DNA of 41,783 nucleotides from Halobacillus alkaliphilus (GTDB lineage: Bacteria; Bacillota; Bacilli; Bacillales; Halobacillaceae): contig NZ_FOOG01000018.1 in assembly GCF_900113125.1 (NCBI RefSeq), positions 22,300-64,082 of the forward strand, written 5' to 3'. The notes beneath the pieces are model-generated. The model was not told the origin of the DNA. It was given only the letters and a program-made list of their open reading frames with translations, and did not search any database. Below are positions 35,100 through 41,783 of this stretch, piece by piece. How positions within the stretch are numbered: the stretch's first letter is position 1; the number at the start of each line of letters is the position of its first letter. Both the position numbers and the translations under genes were made by a program.

Positions 35100-35723
35100 G
35101 TTAAACGCTACTGCTGATTTTTCATAAGCAGGTGATTAAACAATAGGGCCGGTTAGTTGAAGACTCAGTTTCGAGATATCTTGGGCCCGTTGCTCATATA
35201 GAGAGGGGCTGGCTACGGAAACAACTCGCTTTCCTGCGGCCCTACATGACGTAGGGTCGATCGACGTTGCCACAGGACGTGGCGATTTTAGTCGATCCTC
35301 CTTTTTACCATGAGCCTCCTCAGTCGTTAACACTCCCCGCGGGAGTCTCGTCGTTTCCATCGCAACCCCAGCCATGGGAGAATAACGGCCCTGCTAGAAG
35401 AGAGAATGCTCTCCTTCTTAACTGGTCTTAAATGCTTCTGTGACAGGCTATTTCACGTAGTTACAGCTTAAAAATAGTTTCAAATTCATATACTCTTTTT
35501 TCTCATAAAGCATATGATGCCTTAAGTGGTTTCGAGTTTCTGATTCGGCAAGGTCCGTAGGGGGACGATGAAGACTCCTGTGGGATAAACATGATCGGTG
35601 AGACCCCGCAGAGCTTTAGCTCGAGGAGGCTCAGCACATGCCCACGGAAAGCGAAATCGTCCCACGGAGGACCTTCCTTGTAAACCAACATCTCGAATTC
35701 AAGTCTTTAACAAACGGGAGCTT
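35100..35723. repeat. Composite repeat, copy R3 (624 bp, core flipped)
   Basis: Left end GTTAAA with TGATTTTTCATAAG (near 35116), AATAGGGCCGG and the terminal motif; right end a diverged terminal motif and CGGGAGCTT (35716-35723). Inside, the first hairpin (35203-35370) is a Y-type module in reverse and the second (35548-35680) an X-type module in reverse, with the spacer between them also reversed. The ends are thus oriented as in R2 but the core is inverted. The Y-type module holds an extra nested hairpin at 35240-35300. Confidence 0.82.
35240..35300. repeat. Nested hairpin inside R3
   Basis: CCCTAC-ATGAC-GTAGGG (6-bp stem, 35240-35256) is followed by GATCGAC pairing with GTCGATC (7 bp), which encloses GCCAC-AGGAC-GTGGC (5 bp). 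The block is absent from Y in the other copies and interrupts its stem. Confidence 0.65.
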
Positions 35724-35757
35724 TTCTTGAACTAATTCCTGTGTAAAGAACTTAATC

Positions 35758-36390
35758 TTATGATTCTTTTTTCAACAGACCATTTCGGTGGACATAGACA
35801 GCAGCTTGAGTACGATCCTGTACTTCTAACTTGCTGAGGACATTGCTCACATGCGTTTTCACCGTTTTAATCCCGATGAAAAGATGGTCACTAATCTCCT
35901 GATTCGTCATCCCTTCTCCAATACATAATAAAACTTCCCGCTCACGATTGGTCAATTCTTCATGAGGTTTCTTATCCTGACGAAAACGAGTCATCATTTT
36001 GGTGGCCACTTTAGGCTCAATCACGTTTTCGCCACGAAATGCTTTTTTGATTGCTTCAGCTATCTCGTCAGCAGAAGCAGTTTTCAGCATATAGCTGAAC
36101 GCCCCGGCTTCGAGTGCCGGAAACACTTTTTCATCATCGTAAAAGCTCGTCAGAATAATAATGCGGCAGGTCTCTGTCTCCATTATTTCTTTTGTCGCTT
36201 CAATTCCCGTTCCATTTTCCATAATTAAATCCATTAATACAACATCAGGTTTTAATTCTTTTACAAGAGCTGCCCCTGTATACCCGTCTGAGGCTTCCCC
36301 GACAATCTCGAGTTCCTCTTCCGTATTCAGATAGGCGATCACGCCTTTGCGGACCACTTCATGGTCATCAACTACTACGACACGTATCAT
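35758..36390 (-). CDS. liaR: LiaR/VraR-type response regulator
   Basis: This 210-residue NarL/LuxR-type regulator has receiver acidic residues in VVVDDHEVVRKG, the phosphorylated Asp in VVLMDLIMENG (near 54) and Lys in MLKTAS. The C-terminal LuxR helix-turn-helix is in LTNREREVLLCIGEGMTNQE. It overlaps the kinase gene by 23 bp and ends a liaF-liaS-liaR order. This three-component set (VraTSR in staphylococci) senses damage to the cell wall and membrane. AAAGGAGG precedes the ATG. Confidence 0.93.
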   Translation of the reverse strand: MIRVVVVDDHEVVRKGVIAYLNTEEELEIVGEASDGYTGAALVKELKPDVVLMDLIMENGTGIEATKEIMETETCRIIILTSFYDDEKVFPALEAGAFSYMLKTASADEIAEAIKKAFRGENVIEPKVATKMMTRFRQDKKPHEELTNREREVLLCIGEGMTNQEISDHLFIGIKTVKTHVSNVLSKLEVQDRTQAAVYVHRNGLLKKES

Positions 36391-37453
36391 TCTCCTCTGC
36401 CTCCTTTAAAGATAGCTGTTTAGGTACTCGAAGATCGATATGAGTCCCTTCTCCTACGCGGGAACGGATCGTGAACTCGCCGCCTACCTCTTCACAGCGT
36501 TCTCTCATCGTTTTCAACCCATAGGACGCTTTATTGCCCTGTTTGTCTTCTGCATGAAAACCCGCCCCGTCATCAGCAATATGTAAAAACACTTCTCGGC
36601 CGGAGCTCGTCATTTCCACCTTCACTTCATTAGCGTTGGCATGACGAAGAATGTTCGAAAGCGCCTCCTGGACTACCCTGAAAAGTTGCTCTTCCGTCGT
36701 TTTTGACAGTTCCGAAACTTCTTCCATTTGCACCTTGAAATCAAGAGAACATTTTTGCTTCAATTCTTCAATGAGCGAAGCAATCCCCTGTCCCAGTGGT
36801 TCACCTGATAAGTGAACAGGCCGTAAATGCAGAAGCAGCGCTCTCATTTCTGTTTGAGCCTGCAAAGCCATTTGTGTAATTTCCTTCAACTGTTTTTTGG
36901 CTTGTTCGGGTTTCTTTTCAATTACACGGTCAGCCGCCTGAGCCATCATAGTTAAAGCAAATAGCTGCTGACTGACTGCATCGTGAAGATCTCTGGCCAG
37001 ACGCTGACGTTCTTCAATGGTCGCTGCTTTGTGTGCAGAACGTGCCAGTTCTCCTTTTTCATCCGCAAGTTTCAGAAGAGATTCCCGCTGCTGGTGAAGC
37101 TTCTCCCCAAGCGTGTTCAGCTCGTCAGCGATTCCTGAAATTTCGTCCTCCTCATTAAAATATAATCGCGATGACAGTTCGCCGCGGGCAAGCCTGGTAA
37201 TCATCGTAGAAATATAGTCCATGCGCTGCTTCATATCCCCACTCGATTTGAACCCTGCATATACCGCCATTACAAATCCTACTAAGAGATAAGAAACGAT
37301 AAAAAACAATATCGCTCCGGGGTGAAGCCAATCGGGATTAAACCACACGTGAACAGAGAGAAGAAGAGCAAGCATAATAAATATATTCAGGATAAGCCCG
37401 TACAAATGCGAACGGATATACATATACCGGATACTGTTCAACTGCTTAAACAT
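36368..37453 (-). CDS. liaS: LiaS/VraS-type sensor histidine kinase
   Basis: This 361-residue kinase has two N-terminal membrane segments (about 15-37 and 45-67) with a very short outside loop, typical of intramembrane-sensing kinases. A HAMP region follows, then the HisKA_3 box ARDLHDAVSQQLFALTMMAQ with the phosphorylated His. The ATPase motifs are ALSNILRHANA (N box) and IADDGAGF (G1). It lies 12 bp after liaF and overlaps liaR by 23 bp. Confidence 0.93.
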   Translation of the reverse strand: MFKQLNSIRYMYIRSHLYGLILNIFIMLALLLSVHVWFNPDWLHPGAILFFIVSYLLVGFVMAVYAGFKSSGDMKQRMDYISTMITRLARGELSSRLYFNEEDEISGIADELNTLGEKLHQQRESLLKLADEKGELARSAHKAATIEERQRLARDLHDAVSQQLFALTMMAQAADRVIEKKPEQAKKQLKEITQMALQAQTEMRALLLHLRPVHLSGEPLGQGIASLIEELKQKCSLDFKVQMEEVSELSKTTEEQLFRVVQEALSNILRHANANEVKVEMTSSGREVFLHIADDGAGFHAEDKQGNKASYGLKTMRERCEEVGGEFTIRSRVGEGTHIDLRVPKQLSLKEAEENDTCRSS

Positions 37454-37465
37454 ACTGCGCCCCCC

Positions 37466-38239
37466 CTACACACGCTCTACCTTAATTGAGCCAACATTGA
37501 AATCAATCCATAGAGATAATTTCCTGTCAGCCGATTGGTAATCATCCGTTTCATAAACAACCTCTCTACGAAAACCATCGGCTGTCTGGCCGGCCACTTT
37601 TATGTCCCCCGTCTTAATCTTCGCTTCGACACGAAACGGAACGTTATTCGGAATTATCATTTTTACATCACCAATCCACCCTCTTACAATGATCGGAGTA
37701 TCCCCATCTGGAATGAACGCTCTGGTGAAATCAAACTTGTAATCCCCTATACCATTCCATAAATCCATTGGCTCGACCTTCCAGTTCTCATCACTATAGG
37801 AATGATCTCCAATAAGCATCTTAGTTGATTTTCTCTTCTTGTCTGAAGAAGGTTCGTGGTAGGAAGCAGCTCCATTTGTAGCAAATTCAAATTTTTTCGT
37901 TTTTTGCCCTCTAAGAAAAATACTGAAACCGATATATATAAATAACAACGGCCATAAGCGCAGGACATCCGAAAATTGAAAAGAGATCACTTCAAAACGA
38001 TCTAAAATCAGAAGGACTCCAAACACTGTAAGAAAGGACCCTAACGTCCAGGATCCCCCTTGTTTCAAGAGAGAATCTCCCCACAATTTCAACCCAATCC
38101 CAGCTAGCAGAACTGGATAAACCGTAGACCACGAAAACTCTATTTCCAAGGAAATAATACCGAGGTTGGCTAATAGAAGAATGGCTCCAACCACAACCAA
38201 TCCTGTGGCTAATAAACTATTTGCTGCTCTTTTTTTCAA
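37466..38239 (-). CDS. liaF: LiaF-like envelope-stress regulator
   Basis: About 257 residues: four hydrophobic segments at the N-terminal half, then a soluble beta-rich domain (GIGDYKFDFTRAFIPDGDTP, GWIGDVKMIIPNNVPFRVEA). In B. subtilis LiaF keeps the LiaS kinase quiet until the envelope is damaged. I take TTG 38239 as start because the only ribosome binding site, AAGGGTGA, is just before it; a GTG at 38248 lies inside that site. First gene of the operon. No liaIH-like genes are in the window. Confidence 0.88.
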   Translation of the reverse strand: MKKRAANSLLATGLVVVGAILLLANLGIISLEIEFSWSTVYPVLLAGIGLKLWGDSLLKQGGSWTLGSFLTVFGVLLILDRFEVISFQFSDVLRLWPLLFIYIGFSIFLRGQKTKKFEFATNGAASYHEPSSDKKRKSTKMLIGDHSYSDENWKVEPMDLWNGIGDYKFDFTRAFIPDGDTPIIVRGWIGDVKMIIPNNVPFRVEAKIKTGDIKVAGQTADGFRREVVYETDDYQSADRKLSLWIDFNVGSIKVERV

Positions 38240-38486
38240 TTGAATCACCCTTTTTTCATCCTGCGATGAGTTATTCTCTATTTATTCCATGAATCCCTTC
38301 TTAAATAAAAGAAAGGTTCTCCATATCCTTACTTTAGCGTTTATCCTACCACGTAGAAACAAGCCGAAGGAGGGTTTATTCTCCGTCTTAGGTAGGAGGC
38401 TTAGAAAATATAGAGATGGGGTTTAAACAGCAATTCTCAGGGAATATCTAAACTGTGCAACTTTTTTATAGAAAGGATGTTGTCAT

Positions 38487-38924
38487 ATGGATGAAAAAAT
38501 GAAGGTATTAATTGAAGGACTGAATGAAGACTTGGCTAACGAATATGCCGCTTCAATTATGTACACGTATAACGCAGCGGTGGTTTCCGGTCTGTATCGT
38601 TCTGTACTGAAACCATTTTTCGAAAGCGAAGTAGCTGATGAACAAGGACATGCTCTTTACTTATCCGAGAAAATCAGCATACTTGGCGGCACGCCTACTA
38701 CAACTCCAGCAGAAGTGAAACAGCATACAGAAGTGAAACCGATGCTTGAGGAAGCCAGAGAAGCTGAACGTCAAACCATCAAGCGCTATGAAGAGCGTAA
38801 AGTTCAGGCAGAAGAACTTGGCCTGACTGAACTCTCAGTTAAACTTGATGACTTGATTTCTGATGAAACAGGTCACTATGAAGAAATCGGTCGTATGCTA
38901 CAGGATTCTCGATTAGCTGAATAG
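38487..38924 (+). CDS. Ferritin-like / bacterioferritin-type protein
   Basis: This 145-residue four-helix protein has a di-iron site pattern: Glu19 (LANEYAAS), Glu52 and His55 (ADEQGH), Glu94, and Glu127 and His130 (SDETGHYEEI). Spacing and positions are nearly those of bacterioferritin, with Glu94, 127 and 130 identical in number. A heme-binding Met at position 52-53 is not present. It may store iron or protect from peroxide. AAAGGA lies 9-11 bases before the ATG, and a perfect terminator follows. It is not linked to another gene. Confidence 0.82.
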   Translation: MDEKMKVLIEGLNEDLANEYAASIMYTYNAAVVSGLYRSVLKPFFESEVADEQGHALYLSEKISILGGTPTTTPAEVKQHTEVKPMLEEAREAERQTIKRYEERKVQAEELGLTELSVKLDDLISDETGHYEEIGRMLQDSRLAE

Positions 38925-38937
38925 ACGAAATTCAGAA

Positions 38938-38964
38938 CCGCTGCTTAAGCAGCGGTTTTTTTGT
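38938..38964 (+). terminator. Rho-independent terminator of the ferritin-like gene
   Basis: AACCGCTGC-TTAA-GCAGCGGTT is a perfect 9-bp stem followed by TTTTTT, 13 bp after the stop. Confidence 0.93.
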
Positions 38965-39002
38965 ACCTTATAAGTTTTGTCTACTCAAAAGAGAAATTAT
39001 AG

Positions 39003-39187
39003 AATAGGGCCGTATTGTGTTAGGCTCAGTGTCGAGATATTGTGTGGAGAGGGGCTCCAGGTAACGGCTCGCTTTCCGCGGCCCTGCACGACCCAAGAAA
39101 GCGAGTTGTTTTCGTAGCCTCCCTCATCTATTGTTTTGCAACGGACTCCAACTATCTCGAAATTGAGTCTTAAACAGATGTGAGCTT
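39003..39187. repeat. Composite repeat, copy R4 (185 bp, minimal)
   Basis: Short copy with AATAGGGCCG at the left, a terminal motif ending CGAGATAT (39021-39040), and the inverted motif (39153-39172) with GTGAGCTT at the right. In between is one hairpin only: GGTAACGGCTCGCTTTC faces GAAAGCGAGTTGTTTTC. The spacer and most of modules X and Y are missing, so it looks like the outer arm of X fused to the outer arm of Y. Confidence 0.75.
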
Positions 39188-39262
39188 TTCTTGAAAAACA
39201 CTAGAGATTTAGCAAATACTTATTGTTAAGATTAGACCTCTTATTTTTTAGACTAATCTAAT

Positions 39263-39290
39263 TTGTTTGAGAATTAGGGTTACTTATATT
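39263..39290 (+). promoter_or_regulatory. Candidate promoter of the M20 hydrolase gene
   Basis: TTGTTT (39263-39268) and TATATT (39285-39290) are separated by 16 bp and lie 43 bp before the start codon at 39333. Confidence 0.45.
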
Positions 39291-39332
39291 ACACTTTATG
39301 CAATCTATAGAAATCCTAGGAGGAAGTTACGA

Positions 39333-40517
39333 ATGTGGAATGACGTTTTTCAAGCAATCGATGACCAATATAACCAAATGGTTCAAACACGCAGACACCT
39401 GCACCAGCATCCTGAAGTCTCTTTCTACGAAGAAGAAACAGCCCAGTACATCGCAGATACATACGAACGTTTAGGGGTTCCTTACGAAAAAAACATCGGC
39501 GGTAATGGAGTGCTGGCTACCCTTGAAGGCGGAAAACCTGGAAAGACAGTAGCCTTAAGAGCAGATTTTGACGCTCTTCCGATTCAGGAAGAAAACGATC
39601 ATCTTGAATTCAAGTCCCAAAATGATGGAGCTATGCATGCATGCGGTCACGACGGCCACACTGCTTCTCTACTAGGTCTCGCCGAAGCACTAGTCCCTTT
39701 TCAAGACGACCTTCCAGGCACAGTGATCTTTCTGCATCAGCACGCCGAAGAATATGCCCCAGGTGGAGCTAAGCCAATAGTGGACTCCGGAAAACTCGAC
39801 CATATCGACGCTGTATTCGGTACTCACTTGTGGGTCAACACGCCCACTAATGTTATTGAAACAGCAAAAGGGCCCTTCATGGCAGGAGCCGATCGTTTTG
39901 AAATTGTAATCCAAGGTAAGGGCGGGCATGGAGCTCAGCCGCACCAGACGAAAGATGCGATTGTCATTGCCTCTCAGCTTGTCACTTCTTTACAGCAGGT
40001 GGTCAGCCGCAGAGTGGATCCACTTAAAACAGCTGTCTTATCTGTTGGAACATTTGAAGCAGGCCACACATTTAATATTATTGCCGATTCGGCTAAGTTA
40101 ACAGGAACAGTAAGAACGTTCGATCCTGAAGTACAACAGCTGATCATTGAAGAAATGGAAAAAATTATAAAAGGTACCTGCACGGGTTATGAAGCCGACT
40201 ATTCCTTTAATTATAAAAAAGGCTATCCGCCAGTAGTCAACCACGAAGCAGAGGCAGAACTTGTTCTGGAGCGTTCTCATGAAGCAGACAGCAGTCTCCG
40301 CACACAAGAGGTAGAGCCGGTGATGGCCGGTGAAGACTTTGCTTATTATCTGTTGGAAAAGCCGGGCGCTTTCTACTTTACCGGAGCTCAAATTCCCGAT
40401 CATTATTATCCGCACCATCATCCGAAATTCGATTTTGATGAAAAAGCGATGAACCATGCCGCGAAAACTTTATTGCAGGCTTATCGAAGTTACCAGGAAA
40501 AGCACCAGAATTCTTAA
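39333..40517 (+). CDS. M20-family amidohydrolase (YhaA/HipO-type)
   Basis: This 394-residue enzyme of the aminoacylase/hippurate hydrolase group removes an acyl group from an N-acyl amino acid or similar amide. Its zinc-site motifs are ALRADFDALPIQEE, MHACGHDGHTASLLG and HQHAEEYAPGGA. The dimerisation or lid domain contains GKGGHGAQPHQTKDAI, and near the end HHHPKFDFDEKAM. The start is ATG 39333 with AGGAGGAA 8 bases upstream; the frame opens from 39267 without a ribosome binding site. Its end overlaps ecsC by 4 bp. B. subtilis yhaA has the same neighbour. Confidence 0.9.
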   Translation: MWNDVFQAIDDQYNQMVQTRRHLHQHPEVSFYEEETAQYIADTYERLGVPYEKNIGGNGVLATLEGGKPGKTVALRADFDALPIQEENDHLEFKSQNDGAMHACGHDGHTASLLGLAEALVPFQDDLPGTVIFLHQHAEEYAPGGAKPIVDSGKLDHIDAVFGTHLWVNTPTNVIETAKGPFMAGADRFEIVIQGKGGHGAQPHQTKDAIVIASQLVTSLQQVVSRRVDPLKTAVLSVGTFEAGHTFNIIADSAKLTGTVRTFDPEVQQLIIEEMEKIIKGTCTGYEADYSFNYKKGYPPVVNHEAEAELVLERSHEADSSLRTQEVEPVMAGEDFAYYLLEKPGAFYFTGAQIPDHYYPHHHPKFDFDEKAMNHAAKTLLQAYRSYQEKHQNS

Positions 40518-41221
40518 TTACTCAGCAAACGGAGGCGGCTGGCATTTTTAGTCGTCTCTCCTAAATGCTGAAGCAGCCTTCCATTTGCGATATAACCAAC
40601 AACGGCTCCGATTCCCGGAAAAAGCTGCAGTAATTTAACGAAATCCAATGTATCCCGGTATTCAATCTGCAGTGTTTTCCAATCAATGTGTTTACGGCTT
40701 TGTGGAATCTCGTCCCAGTCCAATACCACACCTTTCATAGACCTCCTGGCATCATCACTGGAAAAAGCCAACATGAATACGTGCAGTAAAAATACTTTTT
40801 CTTCATATGAATCTACATTAAACCCATAAAGCTGTCCCGCATCAAACAAGAACTTCATTTTGATACTAAGGAACAAAGGAAAATCTGCCAATCCGAGCCA
40901 AAATCCGCCGAAACCCGTTCCTGCTCCCTCAAATGCTGCTGTCTGTTTATACTGCTTTAAAATTTCCTCTAACTTTTGTTCTCTTTCCTCTAACGTCCAT
41001 TCAGGATTCACTTCCAATGGACGAACATACTCAGAAGTTGTAAGTGCAGTTTCAATCATCCTTCGAATACTTTCTGTCACAACGTTATGAACTTTGTCCG
41101 GGATTTTGTTATTAACAGCCGCCTGGACTCTTTTAGATTGCCTCTGCATCAAAGATGATCTTTTGTCTAAAGAACGTCTCCAGCGTAAAGCTTCCTTTAA
41201 CGCTTTTTCTTCATAGTTCAC
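40514..41221 (-). CDS. ecsC: EcsC-family protein
   Basis: This 235-residue protein has the EcsC family layout: an N-terminal charged helix region, FEGAGTGFGGFWLGLADFPL in the middle and LLQLFPGIGAVVGYIANGRL near the end, where the family has conserved hydrophobic, Gly-rich segments. In B. subtilis it stands with the ABC transporter genes ecsA and ecsB; those are not in this window, though they could lie to the right. I take GTG 41221 as start because the AGAGGGG ribosome binding site is 11 bases upstream; a GTG at 41230 is too close to it. The function is unknown. Confidence 0.85.
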   Translation of the reverse strand: MNYEEKALKEALRWRRSLDKRSSLMQRQSKRVQAAVNNKIPDKVHNVVTESIRRMIETALTTSEYVRPLEVNPEWTLEEREQKLEEILKQYKQTAAFEGAGTGFGGFWLGLADFPLFLSIKMKFLFDAGQLYGFNVDSYEEKVFLLHVFMLAFSSDDARRSMKGVVLDWDEIPQSRKHIDWKTLQIEYRDTLDFVKLLQLFPGIGAVVGYIANGRLLQHLGETTKNASRLRLLSN

Positions 41222-41353
41222 AAGTAACACCCCTCTTTATTCGGATATCTTCATCATACAATTAAATCCACTAGAAAGCCCCCCAGCACAACATCCATAA
41301 ATTAATGAAACAGAATCATCACTCCACTTTCTCTCAACCTTTTCACAAACGCC

Positions 41354-41783
41354 TTATTAAACAATAGGGCCGGTTAGTTGAAGACTCAGTTTCGAGATAT
41401 TGGGTATGAGGAAGGTCCTCCGGGGGACGATTTCGCTTTCCGTGGGCATGTGGTAAGCTTCCTCAGGCTTCGCCTTCCGGGATCTTACCGATCATGTTCA
41501 TCCCACAGGAGCTTCATCGTCCCCCTCCGGACCTTGCCAAATCATAAGCTCGAAACCACTTAAAACATCACCTGAGTGATGAGTAAAGAGACCATGTGTT
41601 TGTGCAGCTATTTTCAAGATGTAACTATCGCCATAGCCTGTATTAAAGCATTTAATACAGATTAAGAAGGAGAACTTTTCTCTCCTAGAAGGGTCCGTTT
41701 TTCATAATCATGTTGGGTTGGTGGGGAAATGGCGAGACTCCCATGGGAGAAGGGACTAGGTGAGATCCCGCAGAGAGTGAAAC
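41354..41783 (+). repeat. Composite repeat, copy R5 (cut by window end)
   Basis: Begins with AATAGGGCCGG and the terminal motif (41363-41400). Module X is at about 41405-41540, with GGTCCTCCGGGGGACGATTT facing CATCGTCCCCCTCCGGACC, followed by the conserved spacer (41541-41715) and the first half of Y (from 41716). X-spacer-Y order and orientation are as in R2. The X-module and spacer are closest to those of R3. Confidence 0.82.

Overview
The window looks like a chromosomal segment of a low-GC, endospore-forming Bacillaceae member. The protein sequences and the intergenic repeats suggest a Halobacillus-like moderate halophile, but this genus call is inference. Sporulation is implied by a complete gerPABCDEF operon. 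Gene order over most of the window follows, from memory, the Bacillus subtilis yhg/yhf/yhj/yis region: EcsC next to an M20 hydrolase, hmoB/pbpF/hemEHY, yhfH/yhfI/lplJ/lcfB, comK, a yhjD-like gene, a TVP38 protein, a signal peptidase, addB/addA, an HNH protein, and gerP.

Layout. 0-3.1 kb: a minus-strand set of membrane proteins (DUF418, DUF2157, GDYXXLXY). 3.1-5.1 kb: the gerP operon. 5.1-9.7 kb: an accessory block with a dimethylarginine hydrolase-like enzyme, a DUF4397 protein, a YczE-type and a DUF421 membrane protein, interrupted by intergenic repeat elements. 9.7-18.7 kb: a minus-strand DNA-repair and secretion block (TVP38 protein, signal peptidase I, AddB, AddA, HNH protein). 18.8-20.5 kb: a yhjD-like gene with a LexA-box-like site, a ComK homologue that overlaps it convergently, and a DUF3939-like protein. 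20.5-21.1 kb: a hairpin-rich noncoding stretch. 21.1-25.7 kb: GNAT, acyl-CoA ligase with a FadR-type operator, lipoate ligase, YhfI, and the small zinc-ribbon protein YhfH. 25.9-27.5 kb: a small membrane protein and a LacI regulator. 27.6-33.9 kb: a heme block (HemY, HemH, HemE), an upstream class A penicillin-binding protein, and divergent HmoB. 34-38.3 kb: a thiol-disulfide pair (thioredoxin-like protein plus BdbC) and a LiaFSR-type envelope-stress system. 38.4-41.2 kb: a ferritin-like protein, an M20 hydrolase and EcsC.

The most unusual structure is a family of composite noncoding repeats of about 110-625 bp at five intergenic places (6137-6248, 7347-7910, 35100-35723, 39003-39187, 41354 to the window end). 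Intact copies have two non-identical ends, 'AATAGGGCCGG' and 'AAGCTCCCG', each followed inward by an inverted copy of the motif GTTGAAGACTCAGTTTCGAG. Between them lie two long GC-rich hairpin modules (X and Y) separated by a conserved spacer of about 150 bp. In one copy the hairpin core is flipped relative to the ends, as if inverted by recombination between the terminal motifs. Two copies appear to lie between a gene's stop codon and its terminator. The elements have no credible ORF and look like mobile, non-autonomous, RNA-foldable repeats.

Other points of interest are a ComK without the C-terminal MecA-recognition motif known from B. subtilis, a LexA-like box at the start of the yhjD-like transcript, direct coupling of an HNH gene to addA without sbcDC, and a heme synthesis/degradation neighbourhood. 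All calls were made by reading the sequence; no database search was run.
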